Below, piece by piece: positions 8,602 through 16,207 of a DNA stretch of 64,000 nucleotides (position 1 is the first letter of the stretch; each line of letters starts with the position of its first letter). Under the pieces are notes generated by a model. That model worked only from the letters and a program-made list of their open reading frames with translations, did not search any database and was not told the DNA's origin. This stretch comes from Bacteroidota bacterium (GTDB lineage Bacteria > Bacteroidota > Rhodothermia > Balneolales > HLUCCA01). Both the position numbers and the translations under genes were made by a program. The stretch is from positions 192,450 through 256,449 of the forward strand of contig JAFIEZ010000003.1 in the NCBI GenBank assembly GCA_020832235.1, in the 5' to 3' direction.

Positions 8602-9903
8602 ATGAGAAAACTTCTACTAACTCTTTGTGCAATTTTTATACCTGTTTTGGTATTTGCACAATGGGAAAATCAAGGACCATTTCCTAATGCGGAGTATGAA
8701 ACAGATACTCACGGATTGGCAGTTGATCCAGATGGGAAAATTTGGAATGCGAGCTTCTATCAGGTTGGAAGAATTCCACTTGCTGGAAACCCGGATTCTT
8801 TGGTTGTAGCTCTACGAGTTGATATATTCTTGCCCGATGGCACACCTGCTGATTTTTCTCCAATTTCAGTGCTTAATATCGGTGGAGAGCCAGATACTCT
8901 CCGCGGTAGTGTAAGAGGGATGCGAGCAGATCATAACGGTAATATTCTACTTGCGTTAGCACGTACAATGTACCGAATTGACTACAAAACTGGCGAAGGT
9001 ATGAATAAAATGACCTTCGATGCTAACGCATTAACTACACCGGGTGTTGATGACAACGGAAACATCTATGTAGGTTTTGTGATTCCAACTGCAACCATAG
9101 ATATCTATGACGAGAATTTCAATTTCATTGAAACTGCAGTTGATTCTGCGAGAGGATTCTCAAGAACCCTCGAGGTATCTCCTGATGGGAATACTATCTG
9201 GTGGCCAGGGTACACTACAGGTTCTATCTTAGCATATTCTCGACCTGATGAATTCAGTCGCTTTAATCAAGTTCCTGATACCCTAGTAAAAGGTTTTGCA
9301 TCAGAATCGATGATCTTTGATCGCATTAATAACCTTCTTTATGCATCAGCAGGTTCAGGAAATGACGCGCCTAACTTCTTTAATGGGGAGTCAACCGGTA
9401 CTGATTTTGTGCCGAATCGTTATTACGGTATTGATATTGTTACAGGTGAGATCCGTGATAATGGGTTTGATTTCTTGACAGAAGATCCTGTGAATCATCG
9501 TCCTAGAGGAGTTGCATTCAGCCCCGATGGACTAACTGTTTACCATGGTGCTTTCCGTGGAGGTGGCACACCAATAAGTGTCCAGTTTGCTACACGCGAA
9601 TCTACAACAGTTAGTGTTGAAAATCATATTGATTTAGCTGTTGGTTACACCCTGAATCAGAACTTCCCTAATCCTTTTAACCCAACAACAACTATTTCAT
9701 TCGAATTAGCTCAGTCAGGAATGACTACTCTTCGTGTTTATGACGCATTGGGTCGAGTTGTTGCTACCTTGGTTAACGATACGATGCCTGCTGGGTTTCA
9801 CAATGTTAACTTTGATGCTAGTAACCTAGGCTCAGGTGTTTATATCTACGAACTAGTAAGTGGTAATGTTCGTCTGACAAATAAAATGACACTTGTGAAG
9901 TAA
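8602..9903 (+). CDS. Secreted beta-propeller protein with T9SS type A sorting domain
   Basis: 433 residues. A signal peptide (to about VFAQ, residue 19) precedes an SMP-30/NHL-like propeller with repeats such as 'AVDPDGKIWNAS', 'ADHNGNILLAL' and 'VDDNGNIYVGF'. A T9SS type A tail follows from about residue 352 ('NFPNPFNPTTTISFEL', 'YDALGRVVATLV', 'SGVYIYELVSG', ending TLVK). It is therefore predicted to cross the outer membrane by T9SS and be anchored or released. It resembles its upstream neighbour in fold and may bind the same ligand. GAGGA precedes the ATG. It is the last gene of the operon and is followed by a strong terminator. Confidence 0.8.
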   Translation: MRKLLLTLCAIFIPVLVFAQWENQGPFPNAEYETDTHGLAVDPDGKIWNASFYQVGRIPLAGNPDSLVVALRVDIFLPDGTPADFSPISVLNIGGEPDTLRGSVRGMRADHNGNILLALARTMYRIDYKTGEGMNKMTFDANALTTPGVDDNGNIYVGFVIPTATIDIYDENFNFIETAVDSARGFSRTLEVSPDGNTIWWPGYTTGSILAYSRPDEFSRFNQVPDTLVKGFASESMIFDRINNLLYASAGSGNDAPNFFNGESTGTDFVPNRYYGIDIVTGEIRDNGFDFLTEDPVNHRPRGVAFSPDGLTVYHGAFRGGGTPISVQFATRESTTVSVENHIDLAVGYTLNQNFPNPFNPTTTISFELAQSGMTTLRVYDALGRVVATLVNDTMPAGFHNVNFDASNLGSGVYIYELVSGNVRLTNKMTLVK

Positions 9904-9930
9904 TTAACTAAATAATTACTTGGTACTAAA

Positions 9931-9962
9931 AGCATACAACCATTCGGTTGTATGCTTTTTTT
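9931..9962 (+). terminator. Rho-independent terminator of the receptor operon
   Basis: A perfect 11-bp stem AGCATACAACC / GGTTGTATGCT (9931-9941 with 9946-9956), four-base loop ATTC, then eight T residues. It overlaps the earliest possible start of the next reading frame, which argues for a later start there. Confidence 0.92.
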
Positions 9963-9995
9963 TCTCATTATCGATTCATCACCAGCCTGTTTATC

Positions 9996-11810
9996 ATGAA
10001 ACTACTATTTAGCCTATTAGTTGTGTTGTATTTAAGCTCTGCTTTATATGCACAAAAGCCCGTTGAAGAAATGCGTGGAGCCTGGATTGCTACAGTTGCC
10101 AATCTCGACTGGCCCACAAGTCGTTCGGTAAACTCCGAGTCTCAGAAAACTATCTTAATAAATCAGCTCGATGGGTTAAAAAAAGCTGGTATCAATACCA
10201 TTTTTTTTCAAGTTAGAACAGAAGGCGATGCGCTGTATAATTCAAGTTATGAACCATGGTCGTATTACCTTTCTGGTACAGAAGGTATTGCACCTGATCC
10301 ATTTTGGGATCCACTTGAGTTTGTAATTAAAGAGGCTCATAAGCGTGGAATGGAATTACATGCCTGGTTGAATCCATATCGGGCAGAACGAGTTATTGGA
10401 CTGTTCCCTCGCGCTGAAAGTCATGTCACCAATGCTAATCCGGAGATGCTGCTTACTTCTGGAACTATCAGAATTTTTGACCCTGGTTTACCCGAAACGA
10501 AGGAGTTAATTACGCGAGTTGTCATGGATATCGTCAGAAGATATAATGTTGATGGTATTCATTTTGACGATTACTTTTACCCGTATCCACCTAATAATAT
10601 GACTGTATCTGATTTACAGGATGCACAAACATTTCAGGATCATAATCGTGGTTTTACTAACATCGCTGATTGGCGACGGGATAATATAAATCGTATGGTT
10701 GAAGCTGTTCATGATAGCATCAAAGCAGTAAAACCCTTCGTAAAGTTTGGGATCTCGCCATTTGGTATCTACAAAAATGCAACTCCTATTGGAATAACTG
10801 GGATGGACGCTTACTCTGTTATTTATGCTGACCCATTAGCGTGGCTCAATGATAAGACCGTAGACTACCTTACACCACAATTATACTGGCAATTTGGCGG
10901 TAGGCAAGATTATGCTCTTCTGAGTCAGTGGTGGAGTCAGCAAACTTCTGCCGCCGAAAGACACCTGTATACTGGAAATGCACCATACAGATTCGCTTCA
11001 CCCTCAAATTGGCCTGTTACTGAAATTTTAAATCAGTTAGATTTTAATCGGGAAAACCCAAATATTCATGGTAATGTACTATTCAGAGCACGCTTTATTA
11101 CAGGTTTATTTATATCAAAAGGACTTTCTGATTCCCTTGCCTCAAGAATAAACCGAATTCCATCAGTTCCACCTGGATTAGATTGGATTGAGATGGAACC
11201 CCTCACTGAACGAGTAGATAATGTTCAAATTCAGACGGCATCCAATGGCAATTCTATGGAGCTAAGTTGGAATCCAGTTCAAATCAATCGAAATAATAAT
11301 GATTCACTTGTCTTTTACCTTGTGTATCGAGTAAACAATCTGGAGTTTGATGGTGTACTCACTGAAGATCATGTAGTTGCATTAACGGGGGAGACACACT
11401 TTGAAGACACTTTTCCATCTGTTCGTCCTATGGATCTGAGTTATTCTTACTATGTACAGGCAGTTGGCCGAAATGCAACTGTAGGACCTGTTTCTGAACC
11501 TGCTAACGTACTGATAGAAACCAGTATAGAGTCTAGTCAAATTGCCGGAAGTATAATTTTGGAACAAAATTTTCCAAACCCATTTAATCCTACAACTTCG
11601 ATTCGGTTTCACCTACCAGAGACGAGTTATGTTGAACTCACAGTTTATGACCTCACAGGTAGGGTAGTGTCTGTTATAGATAGAGGAATGAGAAGTTCAG
11701 GTACCCATCAGGTTAATTTCGATGCAACAAACCTTACTTCGGGTATGTACCTGTATAGGTTGGAAGCTGCCGGAACAACGCTTACCGGGAAAATGACCTT
11801 GATTAAGTAA
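9996..11810 (+). CDS. Secreted GHL10/YddW-type family 10-like glycosyl hydrolase with FN3 and T9SS tail
   Basis: 604 residues. Signal peptide MKLLFSLLVVLYLSSALYAQ, then a TIM-barrel of the GHL10 (DUF187/YddW) family with 'EEMRGAWIATVANLDWP', 'IFFQVRTEGDALYNSSYEPWS', 'LHAWLNPYR' and 'DGIHFDDYFYPYP'. A fibronectin-like segment (about 410-510) follows, and a T9SS type A tail begins at FPNPFNP (residue 526). Characterised relatives act on glycans, some on peptidoglycan glycan strands; the substrate here is unknown. The frame stays open back to TTG 9948, but that lies in the upstream terminator hairpin, so I chose ATG 9996. Its 3' end overlaps the convergent coaBC gene by 8 bases. Confidence 0.85.
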   Translation: MKLLFSLLVVLYLSSALYAQKPVEEMRGAWIATVANLDWPTSRSVNSESQKTILINQLDGLKKAGINTIFFQVRTEGDALYNSSYEPWSYYLSGTEGIAPDPFWDPLEFVIKEAHKRGMELHAWLNPYRAERVIGLFPRAESHVTNANPEMLLTSGTIRIFDPGLPETKELITRVVMDIVRRYNVDGIHFDDYFYPYPPNNMTVSDLQDAQTFQDHNRGFTNIADWRRDNINRMVEAVHDSIKAVKPFVKFGISPFGIYKNATPIGITGMDAYSVIYADPLAWLNDKTVDYLTPQLYWQFGGRQDYALLSQWWSQQTSAAERHLYTGNAPYRFASPSNWPVTEILNQLDFNRENPNIHGNVLFRARFITGLFISKGLSDSLASRINRIPSVPPGLDWIEMEPLTERVDNVQIQTASNGNSMELSWNPVQINRNNNDSLVFYLVYRVNNLEFDGVLTEDHVVALTGETHFEDTFPSVRPMDLSYSYYVQAVGRNATVGPVSEPANVLIETSIESSQIAGSIILEQNFPNPFNPTTSIRFHLPETSYVELTVYDLTGRVVSVIDRGMRSSGTHQVNFDATNLTSGMYLYRLEAAGTTLTGKMTLIK

Positions 11811-13041
11811 AGATAAACTTCAGAATACCTAAGGCAACGTCACGTTTAGAGCCGGTTAGCAAATGCTGACTGGCTCTTCCTTTTAAAAGAATAGTGTTGT
11901 CATCGGTTTCAAAACCACTGTTCGGGGCGTTGAGCAAGTTCCCGCATATCCAGTCGGCCTTTTTGCTTACCAATTTACGTTCTGCTTCAGCCTCCAGGTT
12001 ATCGGTTTCCATGGCAAATCCAATGAGAACCTGATGTTCTTTTCGGTTTTCGCCAAGCCATTTCAGGGTATCTGGCGTCGGCTTAAGCATAAGCTGCTCG
12101 GAGGCGTCTGTTTTTTTGATTTTGTGATTCACCTGGTTAAGCGGCGTAAAATCAGAAACGGCTGCAGCCATAATAATAACATCAAAATTAGCTGAAACAG
12201 CTGAAACATACTCAAAGAGTTCCTGAGCGGAAACAATTTCGGAGGGATTGAGTTCAGGTGGAACCGGAGCCGGCAGCTTTCCATGTATCAAGGTAATTTC
12301 AGCACCCATGGCACGTGCAGCCTCAGCCATGGCTATACCCATTTTCCCGCTGCTAGGATTCGAAATAAAACGAACCGCATCGATAAACTCCCGGGTTGGT
12401 CCGGCCGTGACCAGTACTCTTTTTCCTTTTAACGGGAGGTCAACGGGTTTAGCGTGCTTACCCGATGAATGGTCAATTGTAGGACCCTCTTGCAGAAGCC
12501 GATGAATTTCATTCAAGATTACATCATTCTCTGGGAGCCGACCCGCATCGTGAAGTCCGCTGGCCAGATATCCGGTGTCGGGTTCCAAAATATGATAGCC
12601 GTGTTCCCGAGCAACGGCAAGATTTCGCAACGTGGGAGCCGCTCGATACATACCTCCGTCCATCGTGGGGCACAAGAGTAGCGGACAACGAATAGCCAGC
12701 GCTGTTGTCAAGAGCATGTTGTCTGAAAACCCATGTACAAGTGCGGCAAGGGTATGGGCTGTACAAGGCGCTACAACCATGAGGTCGGCCCATTCACCCC
12801 ATTGAATATGTTTACTCCAGGAAGAGCTTACATCCGAAGCCTCAGGGCCATTGAATACGTGAATAGGTACTTCGTTTCGAGATAAAGCTACAAAGGTCTC
12901 AGAACCAACAAAGCGGGTAGCTGAGGGGGTCATTACAACCCTAACCTGAGCTCCCGCTTTTTGCAAGTCACGTAACAGGGTAACCGACTTATAGGCAGCG
13001 ATTCCACCGCTAACGCCCAAAATAATTCGTTTACCCTTCAT
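11803..13041 (-). CDS. coaBC: Bifunctional phosphopantothenoylcysteine decarboxylase / phosphopantothenate-cysteine ligase
   Basis: 412 residues, usual length for CoaBC. It makes 4'-phosphopantetheine in coenzyme A synthesis: the CoaB part joins cysteine to phosphopantothenate (normally using CTP) and the CoaC flavin part decarboxylates the product. The N-terminal flavodoxin-like CoaC domain shows 'GVSGGIAAYKSVTLLRDL' and 'VVAPCTAHTLA'. The CoaB domain begins near residue 197 with 'VLVTAGPTREFIDAVRFIS' and has 'HKIKKTDASEQLMLKPTPDTL'. The substrate-flap motif, ACGD in E. coli, reads ASG here (Ser161). It is the last gene of a minus-strand run, 38 bases after rpoZ, which is a widely conserved neighbour. 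Confidence 0.95.
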   Translation of the reverse strand: MKGKRIILGVSGGIAAYKSVTLLRDLQKAGAQVRVVMTPSATRFVGSETFVALSRNEVPIHVFNGPEASDVSSSWSKHIQWGEWADLMVVAPCTAHTLAALVHGFSDNMLLTTALAIRCPLLLCPTMDGGMYRAAPTLRNLAVAREHGYHILEPDTGYLASGLHDAGRLPENDVILNEIHRLLQEGPTIDHSSGKHAKPVDLPLKGKRVLVTAGPTREFIDAVRFISNPSSGKMGIAMAEAARAMGAEITLIHGKLPAPVPPELNPSEIVSAQELFEYVSAVSANFDVIIMAAAVSDFTPLNQVNHKIKKTDASEQLMLKPTPDTLKWLGENRKEHQVLIGFAMETDNLEAEAERKLVSKKADWICGNLLNAPNSGFETDDNTILLKGRASQHLLTGSKRDVALGILKFIFT

Positions 13042-13079
13042 AGTAAGACCGATATGTTAACGTGCCAATGTGAATGGCC

Positions 13080-13370
13080 CTATAGTTGTTCGGGCTTACG
13101 GAAAGAAACCTTGTCGTTGTCTAACTCTACAACGGCTCGTTGTGTAGGATGTGGTCTTCTTTCAAAATCTTTGGATATCCGCTCTTGTTCTTCGTTGAAC
13201 GCGAACTCTTCCTCATCTTCAAAGCCTTCAAAATATTTGAGTTTTTCATCAAGCTCCATTTTTTCACGGGCAGCAATTTGTCGAGCACGCTTGGAAAGAA
13301 TCACAATAGATTCATAAATGTTGCCGGTAGCTTCTTGAAGCTTTTCTACGTTTAGTGTTTTCAGAGACAT
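13080..13370 (-). CDS. rpoZ: RNA polymerase omega subunit (Bacteroidota type)
   Basis: 96 residues. Omega binds the beta-prime subunit, helps RNA polymerase assembly and is part of the ppGpp site in some bacteria. The conserved core 'TGNIYESIVILSKRARQIA' matches the omega/RPB6 fold, and the acidic middle ('EGFEDEEEFAFNEEQE') with a short C-terminal tail fits the Bacteroidota form. It lies between gmk (3-base gap) and coaBC, the usual gmk-rpoZ-coaBC order in many bacteria, which supports the call more than the short sequence does alone. Confidence 0.88.
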   Translation of the reverse strand: MSLKTLNVEKLQEATGNIYESIVILSKRARQIAAREKMELDEKLKYFEGFEDEEEFAFNEEQERISKDFERRPHPTQRAVVELDNDKVSFRKPEQL

Positions 13371-13373
13371 AGT

Positions 13374-13946
13374 TTAATTGCTGTGTAAATAAGGTTCAAC
13401 GATAGATTTCAGGTCTATATAGGCTTGTTCGAGGTCGTCATTAATAACTACGGCGTCGAAGCTGGAGGAATACTCCATTTCCATACGAGCGCGGTCGAGA
13501 CGAAGCTTCATTGTGGCTTCCGACTCAGAACCCCTGTTTCGTAATCGTTGTTCAAGGGCTTCCAGAGAAGGAGGTTGTACAAATATACTCAGGCATTCTG
13601 AAGCGAAATGTCTTTTCACATTAGAAGCGCCTTTTACCTCAACGTCAAGCAGGATAAAATACCCAGAATTAAGTTCTTGTTCAACCTGTGACTTCAGTGT
13701 GCCATACATGCTGCCATTATAGAATTCTTCGAACTCCAGAAAGTCGTCGTTTGTTATATGTTGCGAGAACTCCTCTTTTGAAATAAAATAGTAGCTCTCC
13801 CCATGTTTTTCACCTTCACGGGGTGGACGGGTAGTAGCCGACACGGAGAACTTTATTTGCGGAAACTCTTTCAAGAGCATTTTCGCGAGGGTTGTTTTTC
13901 CTGTTCCGCTGGGCGCGGTTAGTATCAGAACTTTTCCACGTTTCAT
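13374..13946 (-). CDS. gmk: Guanylate kinase
   Basis: 190 residues. It phosphorylates GMP to GDP with ATP, linking purine synthesis and salvage to GTP supply. The P-loop 'TAPSGTGKTTLAKMLL' starts near residue 10. The GMP-binding segment 'VSATTRPPREGEKHGESYYFIS' and 'FLEFEEFYNGSMYGT' follow, with the lid region 'RLRNRGSESEATMKLRLDRA'. All key parts of the family are present. Its ATG overlaps the stop of yicC by one base (TAATG), so the two are translationally coupled. Confidence 0.96.
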   Translation of the reverse strand: MKRGKVLILTAPSGTGKTTLAKMLLKEFPQIKFSVSATTRPPREGEKHGESYYFISKEEFSQHITNDDFLEFEEFYNGSMYGTLKSQVEQELNSGYFILLDVEVKGASNVKRHFASECLSIFVQPPSLEALEQRLRNRGSESEATMKLRLDRARMEMEYSSSFDAVVINDDLEQAYIDLKSIVEPYLHSN

Positions 13947-14827
13947 TATTCAATGTTTTGAACTTGTTCTCGTATAATTTCCAGGGTCTCTTTGAGTTGA
14001 ACAACATGGTGGGAGATGCCTGAATGACTCGCTTTTGAGCCAATGGTATTAATTTCTCTGTGCATCTCCTGGATAAGAAAATTAAGTTTTCTACCAACTG
14101 AATCCCCGTTTTCAAGAGCGTCACGAAAAAATTTTGTATGAGATGCCAGACGCACCAGTTCTTCGGTTACATCCAGCTTATCAGCAAGAATGGCTATTTC
14201 CAGTTCCAGGCGGTCTTTATCGAATGTATCACTGTCTAGCAGGGTTGAAACTCGTTCGAGCATCTTGGTACGAGCCTCTGGAACGCGTTCTTTGGCCTGA
14301 ACGGCAATAATTTCAACAACCTCATCAATATATTCGAGCCTCTTTTCGAAATCAGTTTTCAAATGTGAGCCTTCCTGAATACGCATTTTTTTGAGTTCGG
14401 AAATCGCAAGTTCCACAGATTTTATGATAACAGGACGAAGGCGCTCAATACGTTCAAGTTGGTCATCGGCCAGCTTGAAAATATTCGGATTGCTAAGTAC
14501 GTGATCCAGATTTAGTGGCTCTTCAATGCGCAACATGTATCGAAGCTCTTCCAGCATGGTGATATACTGCTGTGCGGCATCCCGATCGAAGTGAAGCTTA
14601 GCAGTAGATGCAACAGGCTCATCAACCCGTATCATTACATGGAGTTTTCCTCGACTTACATTGCGCTGAATGTATTCACGAACTTCGTTTTCCAGGTTTT
14701 GTATTTGCTGAGGCAGTTTTAGCGAGACCTCACAAAACCGGTTATTAACCGATCGAATTTCGGTTGTAACCGTTGTTCCGTTTTCAGTAGCTTCACCGCG
14801 GCCGAAGCCGGTCATGGAATGTATCAT
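13946..14827 (-). CDS. yicC: YicC family endoribonuclease
   Basis: 293 residues. The N-terminus 'MIHSMTGFGRGEATENGTTV' and the C-terminal block 'RKLNFLIQEMHREINTIGSKA' are the two hallmark motifs of the YicC/YloC (DUF1732) family. E. coli YicC is reported to be an RNase that cleaves small RNAs such as RyhB; the role in this phylum is not known. Its position next to gmk is widely conserved. It starts 15 bases after the glmM-like gene ends. Confidence 0.93.
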   Translation of the reverse strand: MIHSMTGFGRGEATENGTTVTTEIRSVNNRFCEVSLKLPQQIQNLENEVREYIQRNVSRGKLHVMIRVDEPVASTAKLHFDRDAAQQYITMLEELRYMLRIEEPLNLDHVLSNPNIFKLADDQLERIERLRPVIIKSVELAISELKKMRIQEGSHLKTDFEKRLEYIDEVVEIIAVQAKERVPEARTKMLERVSTLLDSDTFDKDRLELEIAILADKLDVTEELVRLASHTKFFRDALENGDSVGRKLNFLIQEMHREINTIGSKASHSGISHHVVQLKETLEIIREQVQNIE

Positions 14828-14842
14828 AAATAAATATCAGTA

Positions 14843-16189
14843 TTAACGTAGCTGGTCCATCACAGGCTTGGCAATGTCCATGGCCTCCTGGGCTGATCTG
14901 GCCTCAGAATATACGCGAATTATAGGTTCAGTGTTGGATTTGCGGAGGTGAACCCAACCATTTTCGAAATCAATTTTCACTCCGTCTATCGTCGTTACTT
15001 GTTCTTCTTTAAACAAAGCTGCAACACGTGTCAGTACTTCATCTGCATTCACGCTTCCCAGTTCGACTTTTGTTTTTAAAATATGGTAATCAGGCAGCAA
15101 TTTGCGATACTCACCAAGGCTTACAGATCGCTCTGCCAGCATCTGCAGCACCATTGCAATACCTACAAGTGCATCCCGTCCAGCATGTAGGTCAGGGTTA
15201 ATAACCCCGCCATTACCTTCACCACTGATTACAGCTCCAACCTCCTGCATCTTCTTTACAACATTGATTTCGCCAACGGCAGATCGATGACAGGTAACAC
15301 CGTATTTTTGAGCGATATCTTCACAGATTCTGGACGAAGAAAGATTTACTACAATGTCACCTGGTTTTTTTTCAAGGTGAAAATCAACAGCAGCCGGAAG
15401 GGTATACTCTTCTCCAATCAACGTTCCGTTTTCATCTACTAAAGCCAGACGGTCGGCGTCGGGGTCAACCACAACACCGATATCTGCAGAACGTTCTTTC
15501 ACCAACGTACAGATATCGCTCAGATGTTCAGGCAAAGGCTCGGGGTTGTGTGGAAAAAGACCGTTCGGTGTACAATGAATGGTATGAATCTGTTTAACAC
15601 CTAACCTTTTCAATAATTGGGGTACGATTAAAGAACCGGCCCCATTTACGGCATCTACAGCTACCCGGAAGTTTGCCTTACCAATAACATCTGCATTGAT
15701 GTAGGGAAGATTTAGAATTTGGTCGATATGCCAATCGGCCAGAGAGTCGTCAACGCTGGTTTTTCCGATTTTGTCGAAACTTACGTAAGTGGGACCTTCA
15801 TCACTGTTCGCTATTTCCATAACCTTGGCGCCTTCGGAAGCATCCAGAAATTCAGATTTGGCATTCAATAGTTTCAGTGCATTCCATTGGGCCGGATTAT
15901 GGCTTGCTGATATTACAATACCACCGGCTGCTTTATGCCGGATTACCCCCATGGCAACGGTAGGTGTTGGAACAATACCCACATGAATAACATCACACCC
16001 GACAGACTGAAGTGCGGCCGTAACAACACGCTCACAGAGCTCACCGGTTACACGCGAATCTCGTCCTAAAACAATTGTACCTCCTTTTGCCCAACTGCCA
16101 TAAGCTGCTGCAAATCGGGCAAGGTTCTCCGGGTTTAAATCTTCGCCGAAAATGCCCCGGATACCCGAGACTGAAATCATAAGTGCCAT
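14843..16189 (-). CDS. glmM: Phosphoglucosamine mutase-like alpha-phosphohexomutase
   Basis: 448 residues. The family interconverts sugar 6- and 1-phosphates through a phosphoserine. The active-site loop is 'ISASHNPAQWNALKLL' with Ser96. The metal loop is 'DPDADRLALVDENG', the sugar loop 'GEGNGGVI' and the phosphate-binding loop 'RKSNTEPIIRVYSEA'. Bacteroidota enzymes with this RxSNTEP loop are usually named GlmM, giving glucosamine-1-phosphate for peptidoglycan and LPS. A phosphomannomutase or phosphoglucomutase role cannot be excluded. It sits inside the housekeeping run, which fits an essential wall-precursor enzyme. Confidence 0.85.
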   Translation of the reverse strand: MALMISVSGIRGIFGEDLNPENLARFAAAYGSWAKGGTIVLGRDSRVTGELCERVVTAALQSVGCDVIHVGIVPTPTVAMGVIRHKAAGGIVISASHNPAQWNALKLLNAKSEFLDASEGAKVMEIANSDEGPTYVSFDKIGKTSVDDSLADWHIDQILNLPYINADVIGKANFRVAVDAVNGAGSLIVPQLLKRLGVKQIHTIHCTPNGLFPHNPEPLPEHLSDICTLVKERSADIGVVVDPDADRLALVDENGTLIGEEYTLPAAVDFHLEKKPGDIVVNLSSSRICEDIAQKYGVTCHRSAVGEINVVKKMQEVGAVISGEGNGGVINPDLHAGRDALVGIAMVLQMLAERSVSLGEYRKLLPDYHILKTKVELGSVNADEVLTRVAALFKEEQVTTIDGVKIDFENGWVHLRKSNTEPIIRVYSEARSAQEAMDIAKPVMDQLR

Positions 16190-16207
16190 AGAAGTAATTT
16201 TGGAATG

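Noticed and set aside
9948..9995. Earlier start for the GHL10 gene
   Set aside because: The frame opens within a strong terminator hairpin and precedes a clean signal peptide at 9996.
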